Shown here piece after piece: positions 1 through 8,427 of a DNA stretch of 64,000 nucleotides. The notes beneath the pieces were generated by a model that saw only the letters and a list, made by a program, of their open reading frames with translations, had not been told where the DNA came from and made no database searches. The first letter of the stretch is position 1. Every line of letters starts with the position of its first letter. Source of the DNA: an uncultured Roseovarius sp. (GTDB lineage: Bacteria; Pseudomonadota; Alphaproteobacteria; Rhodobacterales; Rhodobacteraceae); contig CANMBU010000004.1 in assembly GCA_947496175.1 (NCBI GenBank), forward strand, positions 88,501 to 152,500, given 5' to 3'. Position numbers and translations under genes: made by a program.

Positions 1-302
1 AAGAGGCTGAAGAGGCTTATAACAAGGCGCTGGCCGATGCCCGTGCTGAGGCGCAGAACATCGTGGCGGCGACCAAGGCGGAAATCAAAGCTGAACTCGA
101 CGTGGCCACTGCCAAGGCGGATGCCGAGATTGCCGCCAAGGCCGCCGAAGGCGAGAAGGCGATTGCCGAAATTCGTGCCAATGCGCTTGTAAGCGTCAAG
201 GACGTGGCCAAGGATACGGCCAAGGAACTGGTTTCAGCCATGGGCGGCAAGGCGGATGCGCGGTCGATCACGTCGGCTGTGACAGCCAAGTTGAAAGGGT
301 GA
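1..302 (+). CDS. atpX: F0F1 ATP synthase subunit b' (5' truncated by window edge)
   Basis: C-terminal part of the b' peripheral-stalk subunit of the membrane F0 sector. The open frame enters the window at base 3 and stops with TGA at 300-302. What is visible is an Ala/Lys/Glu-rich amphipathic helix with many AEA/KAE repeats and no membrane segment, as expected for the long stalk helix that dimerises with b. The next gene is subunit b only 5 bp downstream, the normal alphaproteobacterial b'-b order. The true start and transmembrane segment lie upstream of the window. Confidence 0.9.
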   Translation, partial: EAEEAYNKALADARAEAQNIVAATKAEIKAELDVATAKADAEIAAKAAEGEKAIAEIRANALVSVKDVAKDTAKELVSAMGGKADARSITSAVTAKLKG

Positions 303-307
303 TCACA

Positions 308-868
308 ATGAAACAGATGATTGCCACGCTTTTCGCTGTTTTCGCCGCTAGCCCTGCGCTGGCCGCGAAAGGCCCGTTCTTTTCGCTGAGCAATACCAAC
401 TTCGTGGTGTTGATCGCGTTTTTGCTGTTCATTGCTGTGCTGCTTTACCTCAAAGTACCATCCCTGCTCGGTGGTATGCTGGACAAGCGCGCAGAAGGCA
501 TCAAAGCCGAGCTGGACGAAGCCCGCGCTTTGCGTGAGGAGGCACAAACATTGCTGGCGAGCTACGAACGCAAGCAAAAAGAAGTGCAGGACCAGGCCGA
601 CCGTATTGTCACGCACGCCAAGGCCGAAGCGGCAGAGGCAGCTGAACAGGCCAAGAAAGACCTGGAAGTGTCTATCGCGCGCCGCCTGAAAGCGGCTGAA
701 GACCAGATCGCATCGGCCGAGGCCAGCGCGGTTAAGGATGTGCGCGATCAGGCGATTTCGGTTGCGGTTTCTGTGGCCAAGGACGTTGTTGCCAAAAATA
801 TGACTGCGGCTGCGGGCAAGTCGTTGATTGATGACGCGATTGCCGAAGTGGAAACCAAGCTGCACTAA
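308..868 (+). CDS. atpF: F0F1 ATP synthase subunit b
   Basis: 186-residue stalk subunit connecting the F0 ring to F1. Residues 1-21 resemble a signal peptide ending ALA, a hydrophobic stretch lies at about residues 28-50 ([19 protein letters not shown]), and the rest is a charged coiled-coil-like helix. The ATG at 308 is preferred over an in-frame GTG at 299 because the GTG overlaps the stop of subunit b' and has no RBS. It is the last gene of the atp F0 operon here, followed at once by a strong hairpin terminator. Confidence 0.93.
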   Translation: MKQMIATLFAVFAASPALAAKGPFFSLSNTNFVVLIAFLLFIAVLLYLKVPSLLGGMLDKRAEGIKAELDEARALREEAQTLLASYERKQKEVQDQADRIVTHAKAEAAEAAEQAKKDLEVSIARRLKAAEDQIASAEASAVKDVRDQAISVAVSVAKDVVAKNMTAAAGKSLIDDAIAEVETKLH

Positions 869-893
869 AGTTTGGTTCATTCGAAGTATCAAA

Positions 894-922
894 AAAACCC
901 GGGCAGATCGCCCGGGTTTTTC
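894..922 (+). terminator. Rho-independent terminator of the atp operon
   Basis: Seven-base GC stem CCCGGGC at 898-904 and GCCCGGG at 910-916 with loop AGATC, followed by a T-rich run and preceded by an A-run, so it could work in both directions. It sits 25 bp after the atpF stop. Confidence 0.9.
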
Positions 923-931
923 TTTGGTGCT

Positions 932-981
932 TAAAGCGTTTCGCGATTAACCTGACCCGCAGATGATCGCGAAACTCTTTA
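932..981. repeat. Palindromic intergenic repeat, TAAAGCGTTTCGCGA family, copy 1
   Basis: Arms TAAAGCGTTTCGCGA (932-946) and TCGCGAAACTCTTTA (967-981) are inverted copies with one mismatch. The centre AACCTGA resembles that of the copies at 46.4-46.6 kb. The right arm contains the TAA stop codon of the LysR gene on the minus strand (979-981). Confidence 0.75.
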
Positions 982-1950
982 GCTTTCGGGCAAATCCACT
1001 ATGGCTTTTTTGCCAACATCGCCCATATGCCGCTCAATTTTGTTGACCATGGTCTGCCTCGCAACTTGTGCGAATTCCGGGGGCAATTCGCCCAACTCTT
1101 TTTCCCGCGCAACAACCGTTATGCGCCTTGAAAGTCCGGCGACTGGCAAAGGACGGATCCTTAAGGGCATTTGTTCAACAAATCCGTCGATCAGCAGGCT
1201 TGGGGTCAAAAGCGTAAATCCCAACCCCTGCGCCACACAAGATGTAACCATGCTGGACCGGTCTGCCTGAATCACGCGCGGGACCTTGAGTTTGAGGCGG
1301 CGCAGATGTTGTTCTGTTTGTCGGCCAACACTCGTGGTGTCCGCAAACCGCACAAGCGGCAAATGCGCCAGAATGTCCTCAAGCCGGTCCGTGGGGCCAG
1401 TATGGGACGCTGGCAAAACCAGCAGGAACGCCTCCTGCAAGACCGCATACCGCTCCAGCCCGTCCATGTCATAAAACGGGTTCGAACTGATCACCATATC
1501 CGCTTGTTTTGTCCGCAACAGCGTTTCATGATCTCCGCTTTGACCTGCACGCAGGGTCATATCGCCGACGCCGAACCGTTCTTTCGCAAGCTGCACCAGT
1601 GGCACAGACAAGGTGGTTGCAATAGAGGCCAGCATGCCAACCCGCAAACGGCTGATGGGTTGCTGGCCTTTGTGCCGCATATCGGTTGCGAGATCGGCCA
1701 CTGCATTCAGCACGCGGGTTGCGTGCCGGAACATCAACTCACCTGTCTGCGTGGGTTTGAGGGGGCGCGAAGATCGGTCAATCAACGTCGTGTCATAAGC
1801 GCGTTCCAGATTGGCGATATGCTGTGACGCGGCAGACTGTGTCATGCCAACAAGCCGCGCAGCCGCTGTCATTTGGCCCGTTTCAACAAGGGTCACAAAG
1901 GTTTCCATCGCTTTGAACAGATTGGCATCGGAAACAGGTTTTTCGGTCAT
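979..1950 (-). CDS. LysR-family transcriptional regulator
   Basis: 323 residues. An N-terminal winged helix-turn-helix (about residues 8-66, with AARLVGMTQSAASQHIANLE as the HTH) is followed by a LysR substrate-binding domain. An in-frame upstream ATG at 2025 would add 25 residues rich in polar and proline residues. The ATG at 1950 fits the family N-terminus. It is divergent from the mttB-like operon starting at 2054 and therefore probably its regulator; a 15-bp palindrome lies between them. The gene ends inside a palindromic repeat that provides its TAA. The inducer is unknown, probably a methylated amine handled by the operon. Confidence 0.88.
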   Translation of the reverse strand: MTEKPVSDANLFKAMETFVTLVETGQMTAAARLVGMTQSAASQHIANLERAYDTTLIDRSSRPLKPTQTGELMFRHATRVLNAVADLATDMRHKGQQPISRLRVGMLASIATTLSVPLVQLAKERFGVGDMTLRAGQSGDHETLLRTKQADMVISSNPFYDMDGLERYAVLQEAFLLVLPASHTGPTDRLEDILAHLPLVRFADTTSVGRQTEQHLRRLKLKVPRVIQADRSSMVTSCVAQGLGFTLLTPSLLIDGFVEQMPLRIRPLPVAGLSRRITVVAREKELGELPPEFAQVARQTMVNKIERHMGDVGKKAIVDLPES

Positions 1951-1974
1951 AGTCGAACTCCAAAACTCAGGAGT

Positions 1975-1989
1975 ATTAGAATTTCTAAT
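1975..1989. promoter_or_regulatory. Candidate LysR operator
   Basis: ATTAGAATTTCTAAT is a perfect inverted repeat (7+1+7) in the 103-bp divergent gap between the LysR gene and the mttB-like gene. It fits the T-N11-A pattern of LysR-type boxes. The location supports regulation of both genes; binding is inferred. Confidence 0.6.
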
Positions 1990-2053
1990 AGTACGTGGTG
2001 TCAATTGACCGTTTGGAGCGACCAAAGCAGGTTAGCTGCAGGAGGATCACAGC

Positions 2054-3583
2054 TTGAAGGACCGGGCAACCAAAAGGCGCAGACGCACACGCAGCACGCG
2101 ACGCTTGGTGGAGACACCACGCGCCCCTTATGTCACGCGCGCGATTGGCCCTTTGCCGGTGCTGAGCGAAGAAGGGTTGGAGCTGATCGAGGCCAATGCG
2201 GATCGGATTCTCGCTGAGACTGGTATGGAGTTTCACGACGATCCAGAAATTCTGTCGATCTTTCAGCGGGCAGGCTGTGATGTCGACGGCGTTCGGGTTC
2301 GGTTTGATCCGGGCTTTTGTCGCAAGACCATTCAGGCCACAGCACCTGCTACATTTAATCAGCAAGCCAGGAAGCCGGATAACTCTGTGCAGATGGGAGG
2401 CAGTGCCACGGTGCTTTGCCCGTCCTGGGGGCCGCCCTTTGTGCATGATCTGGATCGCGGCCGTCGCTATGCGAGTTACGACGATTTTGTCACGCTGGTG
2501 AAGCTACACCAGACAATCCCCTGGCTGCATCATTCGGGTGGGGTGGTGTGTGAACCGGTCGACCTGCCCGCCAGCACGCGGCATCTGGATATGCTGTACG
2601 CTCATATCCGCTGGTCCGATCGGCCCTTTATGGGGGCCTTCATAGGTGAGGAACGCGCGGGCCATGCAATTGATATGGCACGGATTGTGTTTGGGGATCG
2701 GATGATGGCGGAGCCTGTGCTCTATTGCGTGTCCAACACCAACGCGCCTCTGGTCATGGATGCCAATATGTCGGGCGCTTTGAAGACGTACGCCCGTGCG
2801 GGGCAACCAGTGGCCTGCACGCCCTGGGTGTTGACCGGCGCGATGAGCCCCTGCACCGTGGCGGGAACCTTGGCGCAGGTTTTGGGCGAGGCGATGGCAG
2901 GCCTGGCGCTCGTGCAACTCGTTAACCCCGGTGCGCCCTGCCTGATGGGGTCGTTTGCCGCGACCATGTCCATGCAATCAGGCGCGCCCACTTTCGGCAC
3001 ACCAGAGGCAGGGCAGATGGTTCTGGCGGCGGGGCAGTTGGCGCGGCGGTTGGGTGTGCCGCTTCACACGGTGGGTACGCTGAGTGCCTCTAAGGTGCCA
3101 GATGCGCAAAGCCAGCAAGAGGCCACCTGGGGTCTGATGATGTCGATGTTTGCGGGTGCCAACCTCATTAACCACGCCACGGGGTGGCTGGAGGGCGGTC
3201 TGGTGACCGGGTTTGAGAAGACCATGTTGGATGCAGATCTTTGCGGCAAGCTGATGCGGTTTTTTGAGGGTATCGACCTGAGCGAAAATGCCCAAGCGAT
3301 GAGCGCCATTGCCGCAACTGGGCCGGGGCAGCATTTTCTGGGCTCGGAGCACACACAAGCCAATTTCCTGACGGCGTTGTTCCGCCCTGCGACAGCTGAC
3401 AACACGTCGTTTGAACAATGGCAGACGGCGGGTGCACAGGATGCCGGCCAGCGCGCCAATGCTCTTTGGAAGGAGCATTTGGCTGCATATGAGGACCCGG
3501 GTCTGGACCCGGTGATTGATGAAGAGTTGCAGGCTTACATGGCGAAGACCAAAGAACAGATTGGTGAGGCTGCGTATTTCTGA
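2054..3583 (+). CDS. MttB-family (trimethylamine-type) methyltransferase, non-pyrrolysine
   Basis: 509 residues, clearly of the MttB/MtgB superfamily, whose members transfer a methyl group from a quaternary or tertiary amine to a corrinoid protein. It begins with TTG at 2054, chosen because GGAGGA (2041-2046) lies 7 bp upstream and no better start exists. The N-terminus is very basic (KRRRRTRSTRR). The frame has no internal TAG, so it is not a pyrrolysine enzyme. First gene of an operon with two GcvT-fused FAD dehydrogenases and an aminotransferase. No corrinoid (MttC-type) protein or reductive activator gene is nearby, so its methyl acceptor must be encoded elsewhere or differ. Substrate unknown; glycine betaine or a betaine-like amino acid is plausible. 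Confidence 0.85.
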   Translation: MKDRATKRRRRTRSTRRLVETPRAPYVTRAIGPLPVLSEEGLELIEANADRILAETGMEFHDDPEILSIFQRAGCDVDGVRVRFDPGFCRKTIQATAPATFNQQARKPDNSVQMGGSATVLCPSWGPPFVHDLDRGRRYASYDDFVTLVKLHQTIPWLHHSGGVVCEPVDLPASTRHLDMLYAHIRWSDRPFMGAFIGEERAGHAIDMARIVFGDRMMAEPVLYCVSNTNAPLVMDANMSGALKTYARAGQPVACTPWVLTGAMSPCTVAGTLAQVLGEAMAGLALVQLVNPGAPCLMGSFAATMSMQSGAPTFGTPEAGQMVLAAGQLARRLGVPLHTVGTLSASKVPDAQSQQEATWGLMMSMFAGANLINHATGWLEGGLVTGFEKTMLDADLCGKLMRFFEGIDLSENAQAMSAIAATGPGQHFLGSEHTQANFLTALFRPATADNTSFEQWQTAGAQDAGQRANALWKEHLAAYEDPGLDPVIDEELQAYMAKTKEQIGEAAYF

Positions 3584-3599
3584 TGCTTACAGGCAGTGC

Positions 3600-3644
3600 A
3601 AATTTCTTTGAAGAAATTTGGCAAGAAAATTCGGATTTTCTTGC
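3600..3644. repeat. Tandem AT-rich perfect hairpins between operon genes
   Basis: Two consecutive perfect hairpins: AAATTTCTT (3600-3608)/AAGAAATTT (3611-3619) with a 2-base centre, and GCAAGAAAAT (3621-3630)/ATTTTCTTGC (3635-3644) with loop TCGG. They fill the gap between the mttB-like gene and the first dehydrogenase. Neither has a T-run, so an mRNA-processing, stability or attenuation role is as likely as termination. Confidence 0.75.
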
Positions 3645-3661
3645 GCCCTTGGGTGATGTGC

Positions 3662-6031
3662 ATGCCTGAGGTGGTTGTCGTTGGTGGCGGAGTCAACGGG
3701 TTGAGCCTGGCCTATCATCTGGCAAGGCGCGGTGTGCAAGACGTGCTGCTGCTGGAACGCAATAGCCTGACCTCGGGCACAAGCTGGCATGCCGCAGGCA
3801 TCGTGGGACCGTTGCGGGCGACGCCGAATATGACGCGACTGGCGATGGAAGCGCTGACGCTTTTTCCGGCGCTTGAGGATGAAACCGGAATGGCCACCGG
3901 CTATCGCCGCACCGGCGGCTACTGGCTGGCACGGGCCCCGGAGCGTATGGATGAATTGCACCGCATAGCAGCGCTTGGGCAGACGGTGGGTTTGTCACCT
4001 CAGATCATTGCTCCGGACGAGGTTGATGTGCCTGGGCTGGCGCTGGACCAGCATGCGGGGGCTTTGGCGGTGCCGGAGGATGCCAATGTGAATCCTGTGG
4101 ACCTGTGCATGGCCTATGCCAGGGCCGCCAAGGCGCGGGGTGTGGACATTCGCGAAGGCGTCGGTGTCACCGGTATTGAAACCAATGAAGATCGTGTGAA
4201 AGCTGTGCGGCTCACGGATGGCACGGTGATCAACGCGGCGAAGGTCGCCATCTGCGCCGGGGCGTGGTCCAAGCCACTTGCTGCCAGTGCGGGTTTACAT
4301 CTGCCACTGCAAGCGGTGGAGCATATGTATGTGGTGACAGAGCCTATGCCGGATTTGCCCGATCCTTTTCCGGTCATCCGCGATCTGGATACAGGCATTT
4401 ACATCAAGGGCGATGCAGGCAAGCTGATCATTGGCGGGTTTGAGCCGCATGCCAAATGCTGGGATGCGTTTGGACCGGAGGGGGACCGGCCGTTTCTGGA
4501 ACTGGCGGAGGATTGGGATCAGTTCGGGCCCTTTATGAATGCGGCTTTGGATCTGATGCCGGGGTTGGAGCGGGTTGGTGTCCAACATTTTATGAACGGC
4601 CCTGAGAGCTTTACCCATGACACACGCCCCTTGATCGGACCTGCACCGGAGGTCGATGGGTTATATGTTGCCGCCGGGATGAACTCGGTCGGGGTTATGT
4701 CGTCAGCCGGAGTGGGGCGGTTGCTGTCGGGATGGATGCTGGATGGCATGCCAGAGTGGGATGCGTGGGAAGTGGACGTGGCGCGGGCGGATCCGGAGGC
4801 TGCCAAACAGGGCCATATGTCGGCGCGAATGGAAGAAGCGGTGTGCGATCTCTTTGCCCTTCACTGGCCATACAAACAGCCGCAGGCGGGGCGCGGTCTG
4901 CGTTGCTCGGCATTGCATGACCGATGGGCAGCGCACGGCGCGGTCTTTGGCCTGATTGCAGGGTGGGAACGGGGGCTTTGGTACGCGCGGGGCACTGCAG
5001 AACGTGATCTGCCCTATTCGGTCACCGCGCAGCCTTGGTGGGATATTGCAGCCCGCGAGGCGGCGGAGATGGCAGAGGGCGCGGTGTTGCTCGATCTGTC
5101 GCCCTTCACCAAGGTTGAGATCACTGGCCCCGGTGCCTTGGGCTTTCTCAACAGGCAAGTGGCGGCACAGATGGATGTGCGGCCTGGCAAAGCGGTCTAC
5201 ACCCCTCTCCTGAACGATAGGGGCGGAATAGAGGCGGATGTGACCATCACGCGGCTTGCGCCAGATCTTTTCCGGCTGGTCTCGGGGGCGTCCACGCGGT
5301 GGCGCGACATGGCGCTCTTGCGGGCGCGTGCGTTGGGGTTTGATGTGCAAATCACAGATCAAACCGAAACCGAGGCGGTCATTGGCGTTATGGGGGCAGA
5401 CGCTCGGTGCGTGCTCGCAGAGGTGTCAGATACCGATTGGCAGGGTTTTGGCTTTGGCACATCGCAAGAGGTTGCGATCTTTGGCGTGCCTTGCCGCGCA
5501 ACACGTCTCAGCTTTGTCGGCGAGCTGGGATGGGAGCTGTCGATACCAGTTGGCAAAGCAAGTGTGGTCTTTGATGCGCTGATCGAGGCAGGCGCCAAAC
5601 CCATGGGGCATTATGCGCTGGATGGCTGTCGAATTGAAAAAGGCTTCAAACACTGGGGCCACGATCTTGGCCCGGAGATCACACCAATAGAGGCAGGTCT
5701 GGGGTTCACGATTGACTGGTCGACGGACTTCATCGGTAAGGCGGCTCTCGAAAGACAAAAGGACGAAGGTGTGACCCGGCACCTGGCTTTGTTCCAGGTC
5801 GACGGAGAGCCACTTCTTTTGCATGACGAACCGATCTGGAGCGCCGGGCGCGTTGTTGGACTGACCACATCAGGGGCGCGGGGGCCGCGCACCGGGCTGG
5901 ACTTGTGCTTTGGTATGATTGACGCGGCAGCAGAGGGCGCGTTTGAGATTGAAGTTGCAGGCCAACGCTATCCGGCAAAGCGGCTCAGGCGCCCTCCATA
6001 TGACCCGGATGGCAAAAGGATGCGGGCATGA
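3662..6031 (+). CDS. FAD-dependent dimethylglycine/sarcosine dehydrogenase-like protein, GcvT-fused (1)
   Basis: About 789 residues. The N-terminal DAO-type FAD domain opens with the dinucleotide motif VVVVGGGVNGLS, followed by GTSWHAAG, whose His (about residue 43) matches the His that binds FAD covalently in dimethylglycine and sarcosine dehydrogenases. The C-terminal half (from about residue 420) is a GcvT/aminomethyltransferase fold that in the family passes the oxidised methyl group to tetrahydrofolate. ATG 3662 was chosen as nearest the FAD motif; ATG 3656 is equally possible, and an RBS is weak for both. It overlaps the next gene by ATGA. Probably N-demethylates an intermediate made by the upstream methyltransferase. 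Confidence 0.85.
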   Translation: MPEVVVVGGGVNGLSLAYHLARRGVQDVLLLERNSLTSGTSWHAAGIVGPLRATPNMTRLAMEALTLFPALEDETGMATGYRRTGGYWLARAPERMDELHRIAALGQTVGLSPQIIAPDEVDVPGLALDQHAGALAVPEDANVNPVDLCMAYARAAKARGVDIREGVGVTGIETNEDRVKAVRLTDGTVINAAKVAICAGAWSKPLAASAGLHLPLQAVEHMYVVTEPMPDLPDPFPVIRDLDTGIYIKGDAGKLIIGGFEPHAKCWDAFGPEGDRPFLELAEDWDQFGPFMNAALDLMPGLERVGVQHFMNGPESFTHDTRPLIGPAPEVDGLYVAAGMNSVGVMSSAGVGRLLSGWMLDGMPEWDAWEVDVARADPEAAKQGHMSARMEEAVCDLFALHWPYKQPQAGRGLRCSALHDRWAAHGAVFGLIAGWERGLWYARGTAERDLPYSVTAQPWWDIAAREAAEMAEGAVLLDLSPFTKVEITGPGALGFLNRQVAAQMDVRPGKAVYTPLLNDRGGIEADVTITRLAPDLFRLVSGASTRWRDMALLRARALGFDVQITDQTETEAVIGVMGADARCVLAEVSDTDWQGFGFGTSQEVAIFGVPCRATRLSFVGELGWELSIPVGKASVVFDALIEAGAKPMGHYALDGCRIEKGFKHWGHDLGPEITPIEAGLGFTIDWSTDFIGKAALERQKDEGVTRHLALFQVDGEPLLLHDEPIWSAGRVVGLTTSGARGPRTGLDLCFGMIDAAAEGAFEIEVAGQRYPAKRLRRPPYDPDGKRMRA

Positions 6032-8427
6032 GTGACGCGCAGGTGATCATCATTGGCGGCGGGGTGATGGGGTGTTCGCTGCTCTACCATCTGGTCAAGG
6101 AAGGCTGGCGCGATGTGCTTCTCTTAGAGAAGAACGACCTCACGCATGGCTCCACCTGGCATGCGGCGGGGCTGTGCACCCATTTTGCCCATAGCCCGAC
6201 CATTCAGGAACTTCGCGCCACGTCTGTGCGGTTGTACCGTGACATCCTGCCTGAAGAGACCGGGCAGTCCTGTGGCTTTCATTCTTCTGGGGCCATGCGC
6301 ATCACACGCAGCTCCGACCGTATGGATGAGTTTCGCCATGTGGCCGGTCTGTCGGCGTTCACGGGCTATCCTTTGGAGATCGTTGCGCCAGAGCGCATTG
6401 CAGAACTGCACCCGCTGGCACGGCTCGATGGGCTGATTGGCGGGATTTATGAGCCTGATGACGGGCATGTGGACCCGAGCCTTGCCACCAATGCGATGGC
6501 GCAGGTGGCGGTTCAGGGTGGCGCGACGATCAAACGGTACTGCCCGGTGCGCGCGATCCGGCGGGAAGACGGGCTTTGGGTTGTGGAGACCGAGAAAGGC
6601 GTCTACCGCGCCGAACATCTGGTGAATGCGGCGGGCACATGGGGTTTTGAGATTGGCCGGATGATGGGCGTCAACGTGCCCTCGGTGCCGGTGCTGCATC
6701 AGTATCTCGTGACGGATACGGTCGGGAGTGTTGCGGACAGACAAGCGCGAGGCCTGCCCGAGCTGCCGATGATCCGAGATCCTGAGGAAAGCTGGTATGT
6801 GCGGCAGGAACGCGATGGGTTGATCCTTGGGCCCTATGAGCGGGAGGCACAGGTCTGGTCGCCCGATGGTGTGCCTGAGGACTTTGGTGCGGACCTCATG
6901 CCGCCTGATCTGGATCGGGTGGAACATATTATTGAGGCGGCGATGGCGCGGATACCTGCGCTGGGTGAGGGTGGTGTGAAAACTGTTATCAACGGGCCGA
7001 TCACCTTTAGCCCGGATGCCAATCCGCTGATTGGTCCCGCACATGGAGTAAAAAACGCCTGGCTTCTGACCGGATCGTCGATGGGCGTCATGGAAGGTGG
7101 TGGCGCGGGCAAATTTCTGGCCCATTGGATGACCCACGGTGCGCCGCCGATGGATGCTCTGGCCGTGGATCCCCGTCGGTTTGGGCAATGGGCGGACCGT
7201 GAGTACCGGATTGCAAAGGCGGTGGAGTGTTTCGGGCTTCAATTTGGGGTGCATTACCCGCATGAGGAGCGCCCTGCGGGACGCGGCCTGCGCAAATCCC
7301 CTCTGCACGATCTGATGGTTGCGCGCGGGGCCGTAATGGGGGCCGCCTATGGCTGGGAACGGCCCAACTGGTTTTCGGATGTGCAGGCGGTTGCGGCCAA
7401 TGAGACGTTTCGCCGGGCCAACTGGTTTACGCCAGTAGCACAAGAGTGCAAGGCGGTGGCGGACCGGGTGGCACTGGCCGATCTGTCGGTGTTTTCCAAA
7501 TTTGAGGTCACCGGGCCGGATGCGGTGGCTTTTCTGGGTCAGCTTGGGGCCAACCGCGCGCCCAAGCCCGGGCGCGTTGGACTGACCCATGTTTTGACCC
7601 CGGCGGGCGGCGTTGCGGCGGAATTTTCCGTGGCCATGCTCAGTGAGACTTGCGCCTATCTGACCTCGGCGGCGGCAGCAGAGGAGATGGATGTCGATCT
7701 GCTGTGCGCCCGGGCCAGAGGGGTGGATGTTAAAATCGTCAACCGGACAGAGGATTTGGCGGTTATTGGTCTCATGGGACCAAAATCGCGGGATGTGCTG
7801 GCGGCGCTGACAGATGACGATCTTGGCACGTGGCTGAGCGTGCGCGAGATCACTGTGGCGGGTGTGCCGGTGCGGGCGCTGCGCGTGTCTTATGTCGGCG
7901 AGCTTGGGTGGGAGCTGCATGTTGCGCGCGACCATGCGAGGGCTCTGTTCGAGGCTCTGGAAACAGCGGGTCAACCACATGGCATTGGCCTCTATGGCGC
8001 TTATGCCGCCAATGCGATGCGGCTTGAGAAGGGCTATCGCAGCTGGGGCAGTGACCTGACGACCGAGCGCAGCCCGCTGGAGGCGGGGCTGGGATATCTG
8101 GTGCGCCCTGCGGGGCGCGACTTTGTGGGCCGTGACGCCATGCTGGCACGGCAGGAAGCTGCACCTTGGGACATGGTTCTGCTTGAGATTGAGGCCGGCG
8201 ACGTGGATCCGTTTTACGCCCATAGCCTGTGGCAAGGCGTGCGCAGTGTCGGCGTTGTGACCTCAGGCGCCTATGGCCACCGCACCGGCATGGTTCTGGC
8301 GCTGGCTTATCTGCGCGATGCATCGGCACGTGACGGATTGTGCGTAGAGATTCTAGGCCAACGGCGGCTGGCCCGTATTCTGGACCTTGCGCCCTATGAC
8401 CCTGACAATGAAAGGATGAAGCAATGA
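6028..8427 (+). CDS. FAD-dependent dimethylglycine/sarcosine dehydrogenase-like protein, GcvT-fused (2)
   Basis: 799 residues, a paralogue of the gene before it with the same order: FAD motif VIIIGGGVMGCS, GSTWHAAG with the presumptive flavinylated His45, then a C-terminal GcvT-type folate domain. It starts within the stop of the upstream gene (ATGA at 6028-6031) and its own stop overlaps the aminotransferase start (ATGA at 8424-8427), so the three are translationally coupled. Two successive dehydrogenases would suit stepwise removal of two N-methyl groups, as in dimethylglycine to sarcosine to glycine. The exact substrate cannot be read from sequence. Confidence 0.86.
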   Translation: MSDAQVIIIGGGVMGCSLLYHLVKEGWRDVLLLEKNDLTHGSTWHAAGLCTHFAHSPTIQELRATSVRLYRDILPEETGQSCGFHSSGAMRITRSSDRMDEFRHVAGLSAFTGYPLEIVAPERIAELHPLARLDGLIGGIYEPDDGHVDPSLATNAMAQVAVQGGATIKRYCPVRAIRREDGLWVVETEKGVYRAEHLVNAAGTWGFEIGRMMGVNVPSVPVLHQYLVTDTVGSVADRQARGLPELPMIRDPEESWYVRQERDGLILGPYEREAQVWSPDGVPEDFGADLMPPDLDRVEHIIEAAMARIPALGEGGVKTVINGPITFSPDANPLIGPAHGVKNAWLLTGSSMGVMEGGGAGKFLAHWMTHGAPPMDALAVDPRRFGQWADREYRIAKAVECFGLQFGVHYPHEERPAGRGLRKSPLHDLMVARGAVMGAAYGWERPNWFSDVQAVAANETFRRANWFTPVAQECKAVADRVALADLSVFSKFEVTGPDAVAFLGQLGANRAPKPGRVGLTHVLTPAGGVAAEFSVAMLSETCAYLTSAAAAEEMDVDLLCARARGVDVKIVNRTEDLAVIGLMGPKSRDVLAALTDDDLGTWLSVREITVAGVPVRALRVSYVGELGWELHVARDHARALFEALETAGQPHGIGLYGAYAANAMRLEKGYRSWGSDLTTERSPLEAGLGYLVRPAGRDFVGRDAMLARQEAAPWDMVLLEIEAGDVDPFYAHSLWQGVRSVGVVTSGAYGHRTGMVLALAYLRDASARDGLCVEILGQRRLARILDLAPYDPDNERMKQ

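Noticed and set aside
2054..3583. Pyrrolysine-dependent trimethylamine methyltransferase (true MttB)
   Set aside because: The frame is open for 509 codons without an in-frame TAG, so it belongs to the non-pyrrolysine branch.
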